From an uncultured Prochlorococcus sp. (lineage in GTDB: Bacteria > Cyanobacteriota > Cyanobacteriia > PCC-6307 > Cyanobiaceae): DNA of 64,000 nt. This document shows positions 14,229-22,506 of this stretch, piece after piece (the stretch's first letter is position 1; every line of letters starts with the position of its first letter). Below the pieces are notes generated by a model. That model searched no databases, had not been told where the DNA came from, and worked only from the letters and a program-made list of their open reading frames with translations. The position numbers were made by a program, and so were the translations under genes. The DNA lies in NCBI GenBank assembly GCA_902536555.1, contig CACAXR010000005.1, positions 1 through 64,000 of the forward strand, in the 5' to 3' direction.

Positions 14229-14374
14229 ATTGTGACTATTAAGGCTAATTAAGCTTATCTACTTAATGTGATTTAATATCTTTGAGGTTTCGAATATTGT
14301 TTAATTTTTAAATAGAGCAATTAAACCTATTCTCAAAAACGGTAAGGAAGAAATAATCTAAAAGAAAAATCTAT

Positions 14375-14488
14375 ATGAAAACCTTTTCAAAAAAATATTT
14401 AGTTCCTATTAAATTTATACCATGGGTTTTTTGGGTATTTATATCTTTTATGTGTATATATTTGTGTAAGATAGCCTGGGTAAGTTGA
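14375..14488 (+). CDS. 37-residue membrane micro-protein
   Basis: Basic start MKTFSKKYLVPIKF followed by a tryptophan-rich helix (IPWVFWVFISFMCIYLC) and a short end. The layout fits a single-pass inner or thylakoid membrane protein. It converges with the next leftward gene, with 13 bp between them. Unknown function. Confidence 0.4.
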   Translation: MKTFSKKYLVPIKFIPWVFWVFISFMCIYLCKIAWVS

Positions 14489-14501
14489 ATGATTAATGAG
14501 T

Positions 14502-14810
14502 CTAGCTTCTCCTTAGCCAACCAGGAGCACCGCCAAACCAATCTGATATATCATCTTCATTTGGGTTGAAATGATTTTCTTTATCTAGTCCATCTATCCC
14601 AAATGATTGTAAGAGGTTATCAATCCCTCCATCTTTTTTTGTACCATTCCTTCTAAAGCTGTTAGCTTTTTTCAGCCAAAGAGAAATCGTTGAATTATGG
14701 TGTGCAAATTTCTCAACATATATCCTTTCTTCTAATGTAATTGTTTTATCTTGAGCAATTCTTTTAATTATTCCTTGGATCTTTAGTCTTTTTGCATTAC
14801 TTAGAAGCAT
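14502..14810 (-). CDS. Conserved hypothetical protein, 102 aa
   Basis: A soluble basic protein with a helical first half (ITLEERIYVEKFAHHNSTISLWLKK) and an acidic, Gly/Trp-rich end (DISDWFGGAPGWLRRS). It looks like a small protein restricted to marine picocyanobacteria. No catalytic motif or family name is recognised. Confidence 0.7.
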   Translation of the reverse strand: MLLSNAKRLKIQGIIKRIAQDKTITLEERIYVEKFAHHNSTISLWLKKANSFRRNGTKKDGGIDNLLQSFGIDGLDKENHFNPNEDDISDWFGGAPGWLRRS

Positions 14811-15070
14811 TTTTGATTAATTCATTATTCTTTTTTATAGGAAGAAATACCAAAAATATCTTGTCAATGTTAATTTCAACAAATTAACTATTTAAAGGGG
14901 TTTTTAAGAAAGAAAAGTCTTAAGACACTAAAAAAAGGAATCAATAAGTTACGGATAATACGTTTATTTATTTATTAAACTTATAAGTCCTATAAATTAG
15001 ATAAAAAAAATCAATCAATCATAGCTTGAAATTAAGTTAAGTGGATGAGGTTGTTGCAATATAGTAAAAT

Positions 15071-15088
15071 TGTACTAATATTAGTACA
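15071..15088. promoter_or_regulatory. Perfect 18-bp palindrome, likely operator
   Basis: TGTACTAATATTAGTACA is its own reverse complement. It ends 17 bp before the ATG at 15106, with a TATTAT box between (15092-15097). The spacing of its half-sites (GTAC-N8-GTAC) fits neither the NtcA pattern (GTA-N8-TAC) nor the cyanobacterial LexA pattern (GTAC-N4-GTWC). It probably binds a dimeric repressor controlling the following gene. The rest of 14811-15105 holds nothing I can identify. Confidence 0.55.
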
Positions 15089-15105
15089 GATGTATTATTA
15101 AAGAT

Positions 15106-15312
15106 ATGAAAGTGATTTCATCTTCTCCTTATGCCCCTTTTAATTCAAAAGAGTGGAATTCTCTAATAAGCAAAAATGCAAAGTTTGAAAATACTCCAAT
15201 AAAGATTCAAAAAAAAATTTATAGAACTTTTACTCTAAAAAAGATTGAAAAAGATGAACTTTTGCAAGAGAAGAATGAATTGCATCAACAAATGCAACTT
15301 TTATTCGGATAG
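15106..15312 (+). CDS. Small soluble protein, 68 aa, behind a palindromic operator
   Basis: Starts MKVISSSPYAPFNSKEW. The second half is a charged helix (LKKIEKDELLQEKNELHQQMQLLFG) with heptad-like spacing, so it may oligomerise. No family is recognised. The perfect palindrome immediately upstream suggests tight transcriptional control. Confidence 0.65.
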   Translation: MKVISSSPYAPFNSKEWNSLISKNAKFENTPIKIQKKIYRTFTLKKIEKDELLQEKNELHQQMQLLFG

Positions 15313-15404
15313 AAAAAAATATTAACTAACAATCTTTTTGTTGAATATTATTTTACGAGATCCAATTTTTTGTTAGATTAGTAGAAGTACAAGAAGGATT
15401 TAAT

Positions 15405-15695
15405 TTGGCTGTAGATCGAGAACTTTTAAAAGAAGTTACCCAAGAACTTTGGAATACCGTAAAAAAACTAAGACCTGAGATAGATCGACAAACTCGACTT
15501 CAATTAGTTTTAAAGGCCTTATTAACTATTGGAGATTTGCCAGATCAAATGCAAGCTGCCATGGTAGTTGGCGTCTGCGCAGAAATGGATAAGAGTGATG
15601 TTGATAATATTGAAACTAATTCACAAAATAAAGATTCAGGCGGATTTGATACTTCTACAGGCAGAAAAGTAGTTAGAAGAAGTTCAGCTAAATAA
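15405..15695 (+). CDS. Conserved cyanobacterial hypothetical protein, 96 aa
   Basis: TTG start giving MAVDRELLKEVTQELW, preceded by GAAGGA at 15390-15395. The helical core DRQTRLQLVLKALLTIGDLPDQMQAAMVVGVCAEMD is followed by a disordered, basic tail ending RKVVRRSSAK. No active-site motif is visible. Unknown function. Confidence 0.75.
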   Translation: MAVDRELLKEVTQELWNTVKKLRPEIDRQTRLQLVLKALLTIGDLPDQMQAAMVVGVCAEMDKSDVDNIETNSQNKDSGGFDTSTGRKVVRRSSAK

Positions 15696-15706
15696 ACCTT
15701 AAATAA

Positions 15707-15910
15707 TCATCCTTTAATTTTCTTTGATTCGTTTTTATTAAGTCTATTTAATAGGTAATATGAAATTACAAGTAAGAGAGGAACGAATATTGAATGTAAA
15801 GTCATCATTAATTCTGTTTGGCCCATTCCTATAAGATTTGTCTCGTTTGGAAGTTGTTCTGACCAAGTGCCAACTAAATGCCAGGCTTGAGGAATTGATA
15901 AGAAAAACAT
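15707..15910 (-). CDS. Small membrane protein, 67 aa
   Basis: Has a Trp-containing amphipathic start (SIPQAWHLVGTWSEQLPNETN), one hydrophobic helix (LHSIFVPLLLVISYYLLN) and a lysine-rich C-terminus. It is probably a single-pass membrane protein with the C-terminus in the cytoplasm. No family name is recognised. Confidence 0.65.
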   Translation of the reverse strand: MFFLSIPQAWHLVGTWSEQLPNETNLIGMGQTELMMTLHSIFVPLLLVISYYLLNRLNKNESKKIKG

Positions 15911-16027
15911 ATAAGAGCTATAAGTTAAGTTTATGTTCAGATAAAGATTATCATTATTGAACGTTTTTGCTTTCTTTATTCTTATTTCTTAACTAAGTAT
16001 TTGTAGAGTTATAAAAAAGAACTTGAT

Positions 16028-17557
16028 TTATAAATTTATTTTCTTAAGAAGAGTTTTAAATTCTTTTTTACCAATAATTTTTTCAGCTGCGTAAGCGCCA
16101 CTTGCTGAAACAGCAGGAATTCCAATACCTGGAAATGTACTTGCACCGCAAGTAAATAAATTTTTTACTGGAGTTTTGCAGCCTGGGAAAAGACCTTTTG
16201 CTGCAGATAATGCAGGGCCGTAACTACCGCAATAGGTATTGGTGAATTTTTCATGAGTGATTGGGGTTCCTAGCATCTTTAAATCAATTCTTTCATCTAT
16301 ATCAGGGATGAATTTTCGCACTGCATTAAGGAATATTGAACATCTTTCTTCTTTCAAATTTCTATATTCTAATTTCTTTGGATTTAGGTTTTCCCAAATT
16401 TCCCAAGGTTCATTTGCGGGAGTATATCCATGAAGAACATGTTTCCCTTCAGGGGCCATATTTTTATCTAAAACAGATGGGATTGAAAATACAGCTATAT
16501 TTCTTTCTGCGGTTATACCTTTTTCCCACTCATCAACATGTATCGCATGTATTGGCAAATTTTCAAGACCATCAGCATCAAAACCTAAATGTATATGAAG
16601 GAAAGAATCACATTTATTAGGATTTAAAACTTTTGTATTCCATTTTTTTGAAATTTCATTTGGAATTAACTTCTTTAAATTCCAAACATCAGTATTCGCG
16701 ACAACAGATTCACAACTATAACTAGAACCATTATTAAGAGTTATACCTGTGGCTAAATTTTTATTGAAGTTAATTGTCTTTACTCTGGAAGAAAGAATTA
16801 ATTCTCCTCCATTTTTTTTAAATCCATTAATTAAGGCTTTTACGATAGATTCACTACCTCCCTTTGGGTATTCAAGGTATGAATTTGGTTCAAACCATTC
16901 GTTAAATAAAGTAGCCATCGCAGCTGTATTTGTATCATGCATTGACATACCACTTATCAAAAAGCTCAATAAATCAACCCAATTCCTGAGAAAAGGATCC
17001 TCTAGATGATTATTTACTAAATTCCCAAAGCCTTTATTAATTTTTGGCATTTGATTGATATTAGGTAAAAATTTTGAGGTTAAATTTATTAGATCTAAGA
17101 AATTTATTGATTCGGGAGAAAATGATAGTAAAGGTATTTCATTTATTATTTGGCTAAGAGGTTTTATTCCGGAAATAAATGATTCCCATTCTTTAACAGA
17201 TTTCTCACCTCTTAAAGTTTTAATTGTTTGTTTAAATGGTTCTTCCCCCACATCAAGTTTAAAATTGCCCTCTGGAACAATTACTTGCCAACCTTTGTAT
17301 TGAAATAGTTCAACTTCTTCATCAAGTAATTTAAGAATTTGCCCTAGGGGATTAATTGTCGGCCATTTACCTATTCCACTCCATAATGAAGGGCCTGATT
17401 CGAAAGTGTAACCTTTTCTTTTGAAACCGTGAGCAACACCTCCCGGCTGGGTATGCGCTTCACATATAAGTACTGTTTTACCTGATAAAGCTAAAATTGA
17501 ACCACAGCATAATCCACCTATTCCACTACCGATTATTACAACATCATACTTGTCCAT
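16028..17557 (-). CDS. FAD-dependent carotenoid isomerase/desaturase-type oxidoreductase
   Basis: A 509-residue member of the phytoene dehydrogenase/CrtISO superfamily (COG1233). The N-terminal dinucleotide fold is DVVIIGSGIGGLCCG with Glu at the end of the second strand (ICEAHTQPGGVAHGF). The C-terminal FAD signature TCGASTFPGIGIPAVSASG is near 470-490. A CrtH-like carotene cis-trans isomerase is the nearest role, but related cyanobacterial paralogues have unknown substrates. It stands alone, with flanking small genes. Confidence 0.8.
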   Translation of the reverse strand: MDKYDVVIIGSGIGGLCCGSILALSGKTVLICEAHTQPGGVAHGFKRKGYTFESGPSLWSGIGKWPTINPLGQILKLLDEEVELFQYKGWQVIVPEGNFKLDVGEEPFKQTIKTLRGEKSVKEWESFISGIKPLSQIINEIPLLSFSPESINFLDLINLTSKFLPNINQMPKINKGFGNLVNNHLEDPFLRNWVDLLSFLISGMSMHDTNTAAMATLFNEWFEPNSYLEYPKGGSESIVKALINGFKKNGGELILSSRVKTINFNKNLATGITLNNGSSYSCESVVANTDVWNLKKLIPNEISKKWNTKVLNPNKCDSFLHIHLGFDADGLENLPIHAIHVDEWEKGITAERNIAVFSIPSVLDKNMAPEGKHVLHGYTPANEPWEIWENLNPKKLEYRNLKEERCSIFLNAVRKFIPDIDERIDLKMLGTPITHEKFTNTYCGSYGPALSAAKGLFPGCKTPVKNLFTCGASTFPGIGIPAVSASGAYAAEKIIGKKEFKTLLKKINL

Positions 17558-17600
17558 TAAATATTTATTTACTTTACTCTTCTAGTAAAACTAATGCGTT

Positions 17601-17711
17601 TTAGACAAATGTATTAGTTGAAGTTGTAATACTTAGAACAACAGCAAGGAAAAATATGTAAGGGACTGCTTTTAGAGGTATGTATCCTTGGCTTTTAGAG
17701 ATAAAATCCAT
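17601..17711 (-). CDS. 36-residue membrane micro-protein
   Basis: The internal ATG at 17711 gives MDFISKSQGYIPLKAVPYIF followed by a hydrophobic segment and STNTFV. A longer reading from 17837 is possible, but its extra residues look like noise. Read by composition and position only. The opposite strand over 17680-17871 also has an open frame, which I consider the less likely of the two. Confidence 0.35.
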   Translation of the reverse strand: MDFISKSQGYIPLKAVPYIFFLAVVLSITTSTNTFV

Positions 17712-17884
17712 TAACTTAGTTACTTTGTGTAAACATACTAACGAGATCTTGTTCCTTATGTGTGCCAAAAAATTATTTTTTTGGAAATATATTGAAACAA
17801 AGAAATCTTTTTGGAGAGATTTTTTAACTAAGAACATTTTTTATGAAGTTATCTTAGTATTTGATTCTTAGTTTAAAATCTATT

Positions 17885-18370
17885 ATGAAATACTTTCCTG
17901 ATATTAATGAGATAAAACTATTAGAAAAAAATTCCCAAAAAAATGGTAGCGGAATTTTATATGAGGAATTGTTAGGAATATGGAAGTTTAAGTATGTATG
18001 GGGAAAGGAGTCAGATGAAATCAAAAATATACCCAGTTCGATTCTCCAAGTTTTGTCGGCAAGACTCGAATTGAAAAGTAAAAATAAAGAGGATCAAATA
18101 AATTATGAAATAAAAAATTCAATTAATTTCGGATTATTAAATATTACTTTTATAGGCAGCGCAGAATTAAAAGGGATTAGACCTTTATTGGCTTTCTATT
18201 TTGAAGAATTGAAAATTAGTATAAGTAGTTTTCCTATATTTAATAAGGAATTAAAAAAACCAGAAGATAAAAAAATGCCTTTTTTCTCACTTGTAGGAAT
18301 TAGCACTAAAGATAATTGGTTATGTGCTCGAGGCAGGGGCGGAGGGCTTGCAATATGGGTTAAGTCTTAA
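17885..18370 (+). CDS. Conserved hypothetical protein, possibly fibrillin/PAP-like
   Basis: From ATG 17885 the protein has 161 residues (an upstream TTG at 17861 would add eight). The segment LLGIWKFKYVWGKE, followed by SSILQVLSARLEL, and the later LLNITFIGSAEL resemble the strand pattern of cyanobacterial PAP/fibrillin plastoglobule proteins. The end WLCARGRGGGLAIWVKS is distinctive. The family assignment is tentative. Confidence 0.65.
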   Translation: MKYFPDINEIKLLEKNSQKNGSGILYEELLGIWKFKYVWGKESDEIKNIPSSILQVLSARLELKSKNKEDQINYEIKNSINFGLLNITFIGSAELKGIRPLLAFYFEELKISISSFPIFNKELKKPEDKKMPFFSLVGISTKDNWLCARGRGGGLAIWVKS

Positions 18371-18371
18371 T

Positions 18372-18587
18372 TTAGTGGTATTCTCCAGGGTGATCTACCT
18401 TTCTTACGGTAACTTTATCAACTTTTTGTCCATTAAATCTTAAGAGATCATCTCCTGAAAAGTCATAACCTAAGCGTTGACCTATAAGGGCTACATCATC
18501 TGCTGTAGAGGATGTAATAACCTGCTTTTTTAATTCTTCATCAGATTGCATCTTAATTAAAAATTTTCTTATTTCAGAAAAACTCAT
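18372..18587 (-). CDS. Nif11-domain small protein
   Basis: 71 residues with the Nif11-like pattern: FLIKMQSDEELKKQV, then ADDVALIGQRLGYDFSGDDL. This domain forms leader peptides of lanthipeptide and nitrile-hydratase-type precursors and also occurs in stand-alone cyanobacterial proteins. There is no Gly-Gly cleavage site or Cys-rich core, and no modification enzyme nearby, so it is probably not a prochlorosin-type precursor. Confidence 0.75.
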   Translation of the reverse strand: MSFSEIRKFLIKMQSDEELKKQVITSSTADDVALIGQRLGYDFSGDDLLRFNGQKVDKVTVRKVDHPGEYH

Positions 18588-18678
18588 TACTAGAATTTGA
18601 TTGATTGATGTTAAAGAAATTTATAAAATCTTTTTCTTAGCAAGAACAAGATAAATAGATAATCATTATACTATTTTT

Positions 18679-18996
18679 ATGACTTACTTATTCCTCTATA
18701 TAGTTGGCATGATTTTAATATGGTGGATATATCGTGTTGGTTGGCTTGAGGCTCTCAAAACAGTAATTAAAGTTATAGTTCCCTCAGCGCTTATTATTTT
18801 ATTTAACTTAAAAGCCGGAAGATTACTTTTTAAAAGTCCTGTAGTCGGTTTATTAAGCGCTTTGCCTACCTCTATTTTTATTTTTAGAGGGTCATTGCCT
18901 TTAGTTAGTTATATAAATAACTGGATTGAAAATAAAATAAATAAGTATGATGATTCGGAAGTTATAGATACTGATTCTGTGCCTTTAGATGATTAA
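18679..18996 (+). CDS. Membrane protein, 105 aa
   Basis: Two to three hydrophobic segments in the first 80 residues (TYLFLYIVGMILIWWIY, VIVPSALIILFNL, VVGLLSALPTSIFIF). An acidic cytosolic tail ends DDSEVIDTDSVPLDD. Conserved-looking but unrecognised. Its end almost abuts the next convergent gene. Confidence 0.65.
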   Translation: MTYLFLYIVGMILIWWIYRVGWLEALKTVIKVIVPSALIILFNLKAGRLLFKSPVVGLLSALPTSIFIFRGSLPLVSYINNWIENKINKYDDSEVIDTDSVPLDD

Positions 18997-18997
18997 T

Positions 18998-19390
18998 TTA
19001 ATCAAATCCAAGAAATAATTCTTTGTGTACAACAAGAACATCAAATAAAGTTGTTCCATTAATAGGACTTAATGGGATTTTGTCTATATTCAATGCTTCT
19101 GCGCAAATTAAATGAGCATCCCATTTTGTATCGTGATCACTTATTTCAATTGACCACTCAATTACTTTTTTGAAATGATCTGGCATCTCCGAACCAATTT
19201 TTCTGCAAATTTGACATAAAACTGACAAAAGAGGAGGTTTTGATGGCCTTTTTAAATCTTTAATAAGACTTGGTTGTGTAAAAACACTTGTATAGCGGAT
19301 ATAGTCTATCAATTCATATTCTTCTTTAGTAAGAGCTGCTTTATCTAATGCTCTTTCAAATTCGTCTATGGGGGTTATGGGCCTATCCAA
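18998..19390 (-). CDS. Conserved cyanobacterial hypothetical protein, 130 aa
   Basis: A soluble, mostly helical protein: the start is MDRPITPIDEFERALDKAAL, with LLSVLCQICRKIG in the middle and NGTTLFDVLVVHKELFLGFD at the end. It lies four bases downstream of tatA on the same strand, so the two are probably co-transcribed. No known domain is recognised. Confidence 0.7.
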   Translation of the reverse strand: MDRPITPIDEFERALDKAALTKEEYELIDYIRYTSVFTQPSLIKDLKRPSKPPLLSVLCQICRKIGSEMPDHFKKVIEWSIEISDHDTKWDAHLICAEALNIDKIPLSPINGTTLFDVLVVHKELFLGFD

Positions 19391-19394
19391 GATA

Positions 19395-19661
19395 TTATTT
19401 TTTGCTGTTTTCTGAATCTATTTTTTCTTGATTAATTTCATTGGTTTGATTGCTTTTTATAGATTTAGGAGATTCATCTTTATCTTCTTCGTTCATAACT
19501 TGATCGATTTCATTTTGAAATTCATTAGACGCTTTTTTAAGACTTTTCAAAGTTTTCCCAAGCTGTTTTCCTAATTCTGGAAGCTTTTTTGGACCAAAAA
19601 TTAAAAGAGCTAAGATAAGTATTACAGTAACTTCAGGCAAACCTACACCAAAAATATTCAT
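19395..19661 (-). CDS. tatA: Twin-arginine translocase subunit TatA/TatB
   Basis: Pore-forming component of the twin-arginine pathway for folded proteins. It has the N-terminal transmembrane helix (GLPEVTVILILALLIFG), the hinge FGPKKLPELGKQLGK with the conserved Phe-Gly, an amphipathic helix, and a polar tail of about 45 residues. At 88 residues with PELG rather than TatB-specific features, TatA is favoured. Confidence 0.93.
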   Translation of the reverse strand: MNIFGVGLPEVTVILILALLIFGPKKLPELGKQLGKTLKSLKKASNEFQNEIDQVMNEEDKDESPKSIKSNQTNEINQEKIDSENSKK

Positions 19662-19751
19662 AACTGATAACTATTTAACTAATTAGGAAATCTACTATTA
19701 AATATAGTCAAATCATGAGAAAATTTCATTCTCGGGACAGCTTTTTTAATA

Positions 19752-19889
19752 TTAAAAAATTTTGAAAAATATTATTGTTATTAATACGCCTTTAAAGAAA
19801 ACTAACCAAAGTAATTGATAATCACTCAATTTGAATTTTTTTTGGTACCAATTTATAAGTGTTTTATGTTTATCTATTAATTTTCTCAT
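19752..19889 (-). CDS. 45-residue membrane micro-protein
   Basis: Reads from ATG 19889 to TAA 19752: a basic N-terminal third (RKLIDKHKTLINWYQKKFKL) followed by one hydrophobic helix (LLWLVFFKGVLITIIFFKIF). The rightward open frame over 19831-20025 is Phe/Tyr-rich and is better explained as the shadow of this gene. No family is recognised. Confidence 0.5.
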   Translation of the reverse strand: MRKLIDKHKTLINWYQKKFKLSDYQLLWLVFFKGVLITIIFFKIF

Positions 19890-20064
19890 TTTCACCAAGA
19901 TTATTTATTACTATCACTTATTTTATCTTAATTTCTTTTATTATTATTTAATAGAAATCCTAAATTCTACTCAAGTTAGTTTTTCTATTAAATTTAAATC
20001 TTTTTCTAAATTAATTTTTTTCTAAATTATTGAAACTATTCGCTGAATATTTACTATTTAAAAA

Positions 20065-20304
20065 ATGAAGTACTTATTTGTTGTTTTCCCCCTTTTTTTT
20101 CTAATTTATCCAGCTGAAGCCGTTACCACAAAAATGTTTAAAGTATTGGATACGTGTGCAAGATATAGGCTCGGTGAGATTAATGATATTGAGACTATAG
20201 AAAAACTAAAATTAAAATTAATAAATTCTTCCACTAGTCAGCCAAAGGACTTAGTAAAAAAATATTGTTCAGTATTTACTCCAAATGAAAAAATTGAATT
20301 TTAA
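20065..20304 (+). CDS. Secreted small protein, 79 aa
   Basis: Has a clear signal peptide (KYLFVVFPLFFLIYP, cleavage likely after AEA). The mature part is about 60 residues with two cysteines (DTCARY and KKYCSVF), which could form a disulfide in the periplasm or lumen. Function unknown. Confidence 0.65.
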   Translation: MKYLFVVFPLFFLIYPAEAVTTKMFKVLDTCARYRLGEINDIETIEKLKLKLINSSTSQPKDLVKKYCSVFTPNEKIEF

Positions 20305-20320
20305 TTTTAGCAATACATAT

Positions 20321-20455
20321 TTAATTATTCTTTTTTGAATAATCTTTAGCTTTGTTTCGTATTCCTTTAACTTTTTTAAAATTGGTTATTTTTAAATTAA
20401 AAATAACTCCCAAAAAAAGAATAAGAAATAAAAAAATATAAATTATTAATTCCAT
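20321..20455 (-). CDS. 44-residue membrane micro-protein
   Basis: Starts MELIIYIFLFLILFLGVIF and ends in a strongly basic tail (KKVKGIRNKAKDYSKKNN), the classic positive-inside single-pass layout. Intergenic between two rightward genes. No family is recognised. Confidence 0.45.
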   Translation of the reverse strand: MELIIYIFLFLILFLGVIFNLKITNFKKVKGIRNKAKDYSKKNN

Positions 20456-20605
20456 ATTATTGAATCAATAGATTCACCCTAGTTTATTTCAATAATTTTT
20501 TAGTATCTTTTAAGACAAAAAAACTGACTTTAATATCAGTTATTTTACTTTATGGCCACAAAAAAAACATATTAACCTCTAATATGGAACTTTATAAGAA
20601 TCATT

Positions 20606-21055
20606 GTGAAGATTGGAGATAAAATTCCAGAATTTTCTTTACTGGATCAAAATGGAATTAAAAGATCAAATAAGGGATTAAAAAATCCCCTCGTTCTGTT
20701 TTTTTATCCAAAAGATGATACCCCGGGCTGCACTATAGAAGTTTGCGGATTTAGAGATAAATATGACTTATTTAAAGTATTAGGTGCGCAAGTTTGGGGA
20801 GTGAGTAATGGAAGTACCTCAAGTCATTTAGCATTTGCCAATAAAAATAAATTACAATATCCACTACTTTGCGATACGAATGACTCTCTTAGGAAAACTT
20901 TTAAAGTTCCTAAAGTATTAGGTTTTATGGATGGGAGGGTAACTTACGTTATTGATCGCAAAGGAACAGTTAGGCATATTTTTAGAGATTTATTGAATGG
21001 TCCTGAACACATTAAAGAGTCTATTAGAGTACTTAAGGAAATTCAAAATCAATAA
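20606..21055 (+). CDS. bcp: Peroxiredoxin Q/BCP
   Basis: Thiol peroxidase that reduces hydrogen peroxide and lipid peroxides using thioredoxin. GTG start, 149 residues. The thioredoxin fold carries the peroxidatic Cys42 in DDTPGCTIEVCGF, with a resolving Cys47 five residues on, as in the bacterial BCP group. Stand-alone gene. A role in light-driven oxidative stress is expected from the family. Confidence 0.94.
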   Translation: MKIGDKIPEFSLLDQNGIKRSNKGLKNPLVLFFYPKDDTPGCTIEVCGFRDKYDLFKVLGAQVWGVSNGSTSSHLAFANKNKLQYPLLCDTNDSLRKTFKVPKVLGFMDGRVTYVIDRKGTVRHIFRDLLNGPEHIKESIRVLKEIQNQ

Positions 21056-21118
21056 ATTATTTAAAGAACTTTAGATTAACGAGTTTTGTTTTATTATAGT
21101 TTTATATATTTTTAATAT

Positions 21119-21391
21119 ATGAAAAAAATTGGAATGCAGGCTGTTGATCTTGCTATTCAAAATGGAGTAGATCTTGACGGTACTCCAATCCCTCAAAAAA
21201 TGTTAGATCTATATAACAGAATTATGGATGAGGAGAATAAAAGACAAAGGAGTGGTGTTAAAAAATCAATGAGAAATAGATGTGTCAAAACGGGTTCTAA
21301 GCATTTTGATAAAGAAACATTGAATCAATTATTAATAGAATCAGGATGGGAAGGTCTTAAAGAAAAGGAAATTTTATTTTTTTATAACTAA
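21119..21391 (+). CDS. Conserved hypothetical protein, 90 aa
   Basis: Soluble and basic, beginning MKKIGMQAVDLAIQNGVDLDG and containing a middle helix MLDLYNRIMDEENKRQRSG. The C-terminal half LNQLLIESGWEGLKEKEILFFY looks like a small folded domain. Restricted to picocyanobacteria as far as I can tell; no function is recognised. Confidence 0.7.
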   Translation: MKKIGMQAVDLAIQNGVDLDGTPIPQKMLDLYNRIMDEENKRQRSGVKKSMRNRCVKTGSKHFDKETLNQLLIESGWEGLKEKEILFFYN

Positions 21392-21491
21392 AAAATTTTT
21401 TAATTATCCTAAAAATCATTTATGGCAATTGATTATTTAAATTAAGAAACTGAGAACTAATTAAATATTTTTTTAGATCTAATTTTTTGAA

Positions 21492-21836
21492 TTATTTAAA
21501 CCATCCTTTTTTTTTAGAGGAGATTATTTTCTCTTTTTCAGCTTTTGTTTTATTACTTGCTTTTTTGAATGCCAAGTTGGCTTCTATAACTGTAACTATT
21601 GATATAAAAAAAAGACCGGAAATTCCAATTATTTGTTCACTTTGAGAGGGTTCTGAATCTCCTTGTAAAAAAAAACCTAAAGCGAACCATGCAGTACTAA
21701 CAGTGATGGTAAGAAAGTAGGGTTTCCATCTTCTTTGATATAAGTAACCCGATCCTAAACCAGGAAGAAAATTTAAAAAAGATGCTACCCATCCTTTTGA
21801 AGATGCAAGTATTTCGTCTCTCGAGGGATAAGACAT
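21492..21836 (-). CDS. Membrane protein, 114 aa
   Basis: Three hydrophobic segments (VASFLNFLPGLGSGYLY, FLTITVSTAWFALGFFL, IIGISGLFFISIVTVIEA) and a lysine-rich C-terminus. The N-terminal GWVASFLNFLPGLGSGYLYQRRWK is reminiscent of short TM2-like modules, but this is not certain. Confidence 0.65.
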   Translation of the reverse strand: MSYPSRDEILASSKGWVASFLNFLPGLGSGYLYQRRWKPYFLTITVSTAWFALGFFLQGDSEPSQSEQIIGISGLFFISIVTVIEANLAFKKASNKTKAEKEKIISSKKKGWFK

Positions 21837-21841
21837 CTATA

Positions 21842-21946
21842 TTAGGTATTTATTAAATGTGAGTTTATATATGCAAAAGATATTGCTGCAGAAATTACCC
21901 AGCTAAAGGGTAAGAACATTCTTATTTTTTCTTTATTTTTGTTCAT
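21842..21946 (-). CDS. 34-residue membrane micro-protein
   Basis: Basic start MNKNKEKIRM followed by FLPFSWVISAAISFAYIN. It lies five bases upstream of the 114-aa membrane protein gene on the same strand, so it probably shares its transcript. Called by composition and position. Confidence 0.45.
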   Translation of the reverse strand: MNKNKEKIRMFLPFSWVISAAISFAYINSHLINT

Positions 21947-22012
21947 TCTTTAATTATGGAAAATATTTTTAAAATCTGTGGATTTAATGGATTCCTTAAG
22001 ATTAAAAGAATT

Positions 22013-22038
22013 AAAAAAGACGGTTTTTAACCGTCTTT
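22013..22038 (-). terminator. Intrinsic terminator
   Basis: A 10-bp stem AAAGACGGTT/AACCGTCTTT with a 3-nt loop, followed on the minus strand by a run of Ts. It sits about 30 bp after the stop of the leftward 78-aa gene. Confidence 0.85.
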
Positions 22039-22065
22039 GGAAAAAGTAATTTCTCTAAAAATAAA

Positions 22066-22302
22066 TTATTTATCTTTTGAGGCTGAGAGTACTTTAAGTT
22101 CTTTTTCTACTTCTTTTTCTCTCTCTTCAAGATGTTTTAGTTGAGCTTTAAAAGCATCTTCAAGTCTTACTTTCTGTTTTGTAATTTCATCAAGCTCTTC
22201 TTGATGTTGGTTTTTCTTTAACTCCTTCATTTCACTATCAGAAATAACATATACTGGGCGATATGAAGGCGTTTCAAAAAGAATATCAAAAATTGAATAC
22301 AT
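22066..22302 (-). CDS. Small coiled-coil protein, 78 aa
   Basis: Starts MYSIFDILFETPSYRPVYVI and continues with a long charged helix (residues 22-72) rich in Glu, Lys and Gln with a heptad pattern. It is probably a structural or adaptor protein. It has its own terminator. No family is recognised. Confidence 0.7.
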   Translation of the reverse strand: MYSIFDILFETPSYRPVYVISDSEMKELKKNQHQEELDEITKQKVRLEDAFKAQLKHLEEREKEVEKELKVLSASKDK

Positions 22303-22448
22303 AAGTGACCTTTGAATTAGTACAAATTCAATATCTGATAATTCTTTGAAATATGAAAGGATAAATACCGAAGATATTGATACGGCAAATACACCGAATT
22401 TCGGTTTACCTAACTTAACCGCCCAGTATTTACCGATCGAATTTTAAG

Positions 22449-22466
22449 GTATGCTTTAAAGTATAC
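22449..22466. promoter_or_regulatory. Near-perfect 18-bp palindrome upstream of arfB
   Basis: GTATGCTTTAAAGTATAC is palindromic apart from one base pair. It lies 40 bp before the arfB ATG. A second palindrome-like element, ACCGAATTTCGGT, lies near 22392. Either could be a binding site or part of the promoter. Confidence 0.35.
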
Positions 22467-22506
22467 AGGAGATGATTCTAAAGATCTAAATCAAAAAGAA
22501 CTAAAA

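Noticed and set aside
18372-18587. Nif11-like gene as a prochlorosin precursor
   Set aside because: No Gly-Gly cleavage site, no Cys/Ser/Thr-rich core and no LanM-type enzyme nearby.
19831-20025. 64-aa Phe/Tyr-rich rightward frame
   Set aside because: Its composition is typical of A/T-rich noise, and the opposite strand holds a better micro-gene at 19752-19889.
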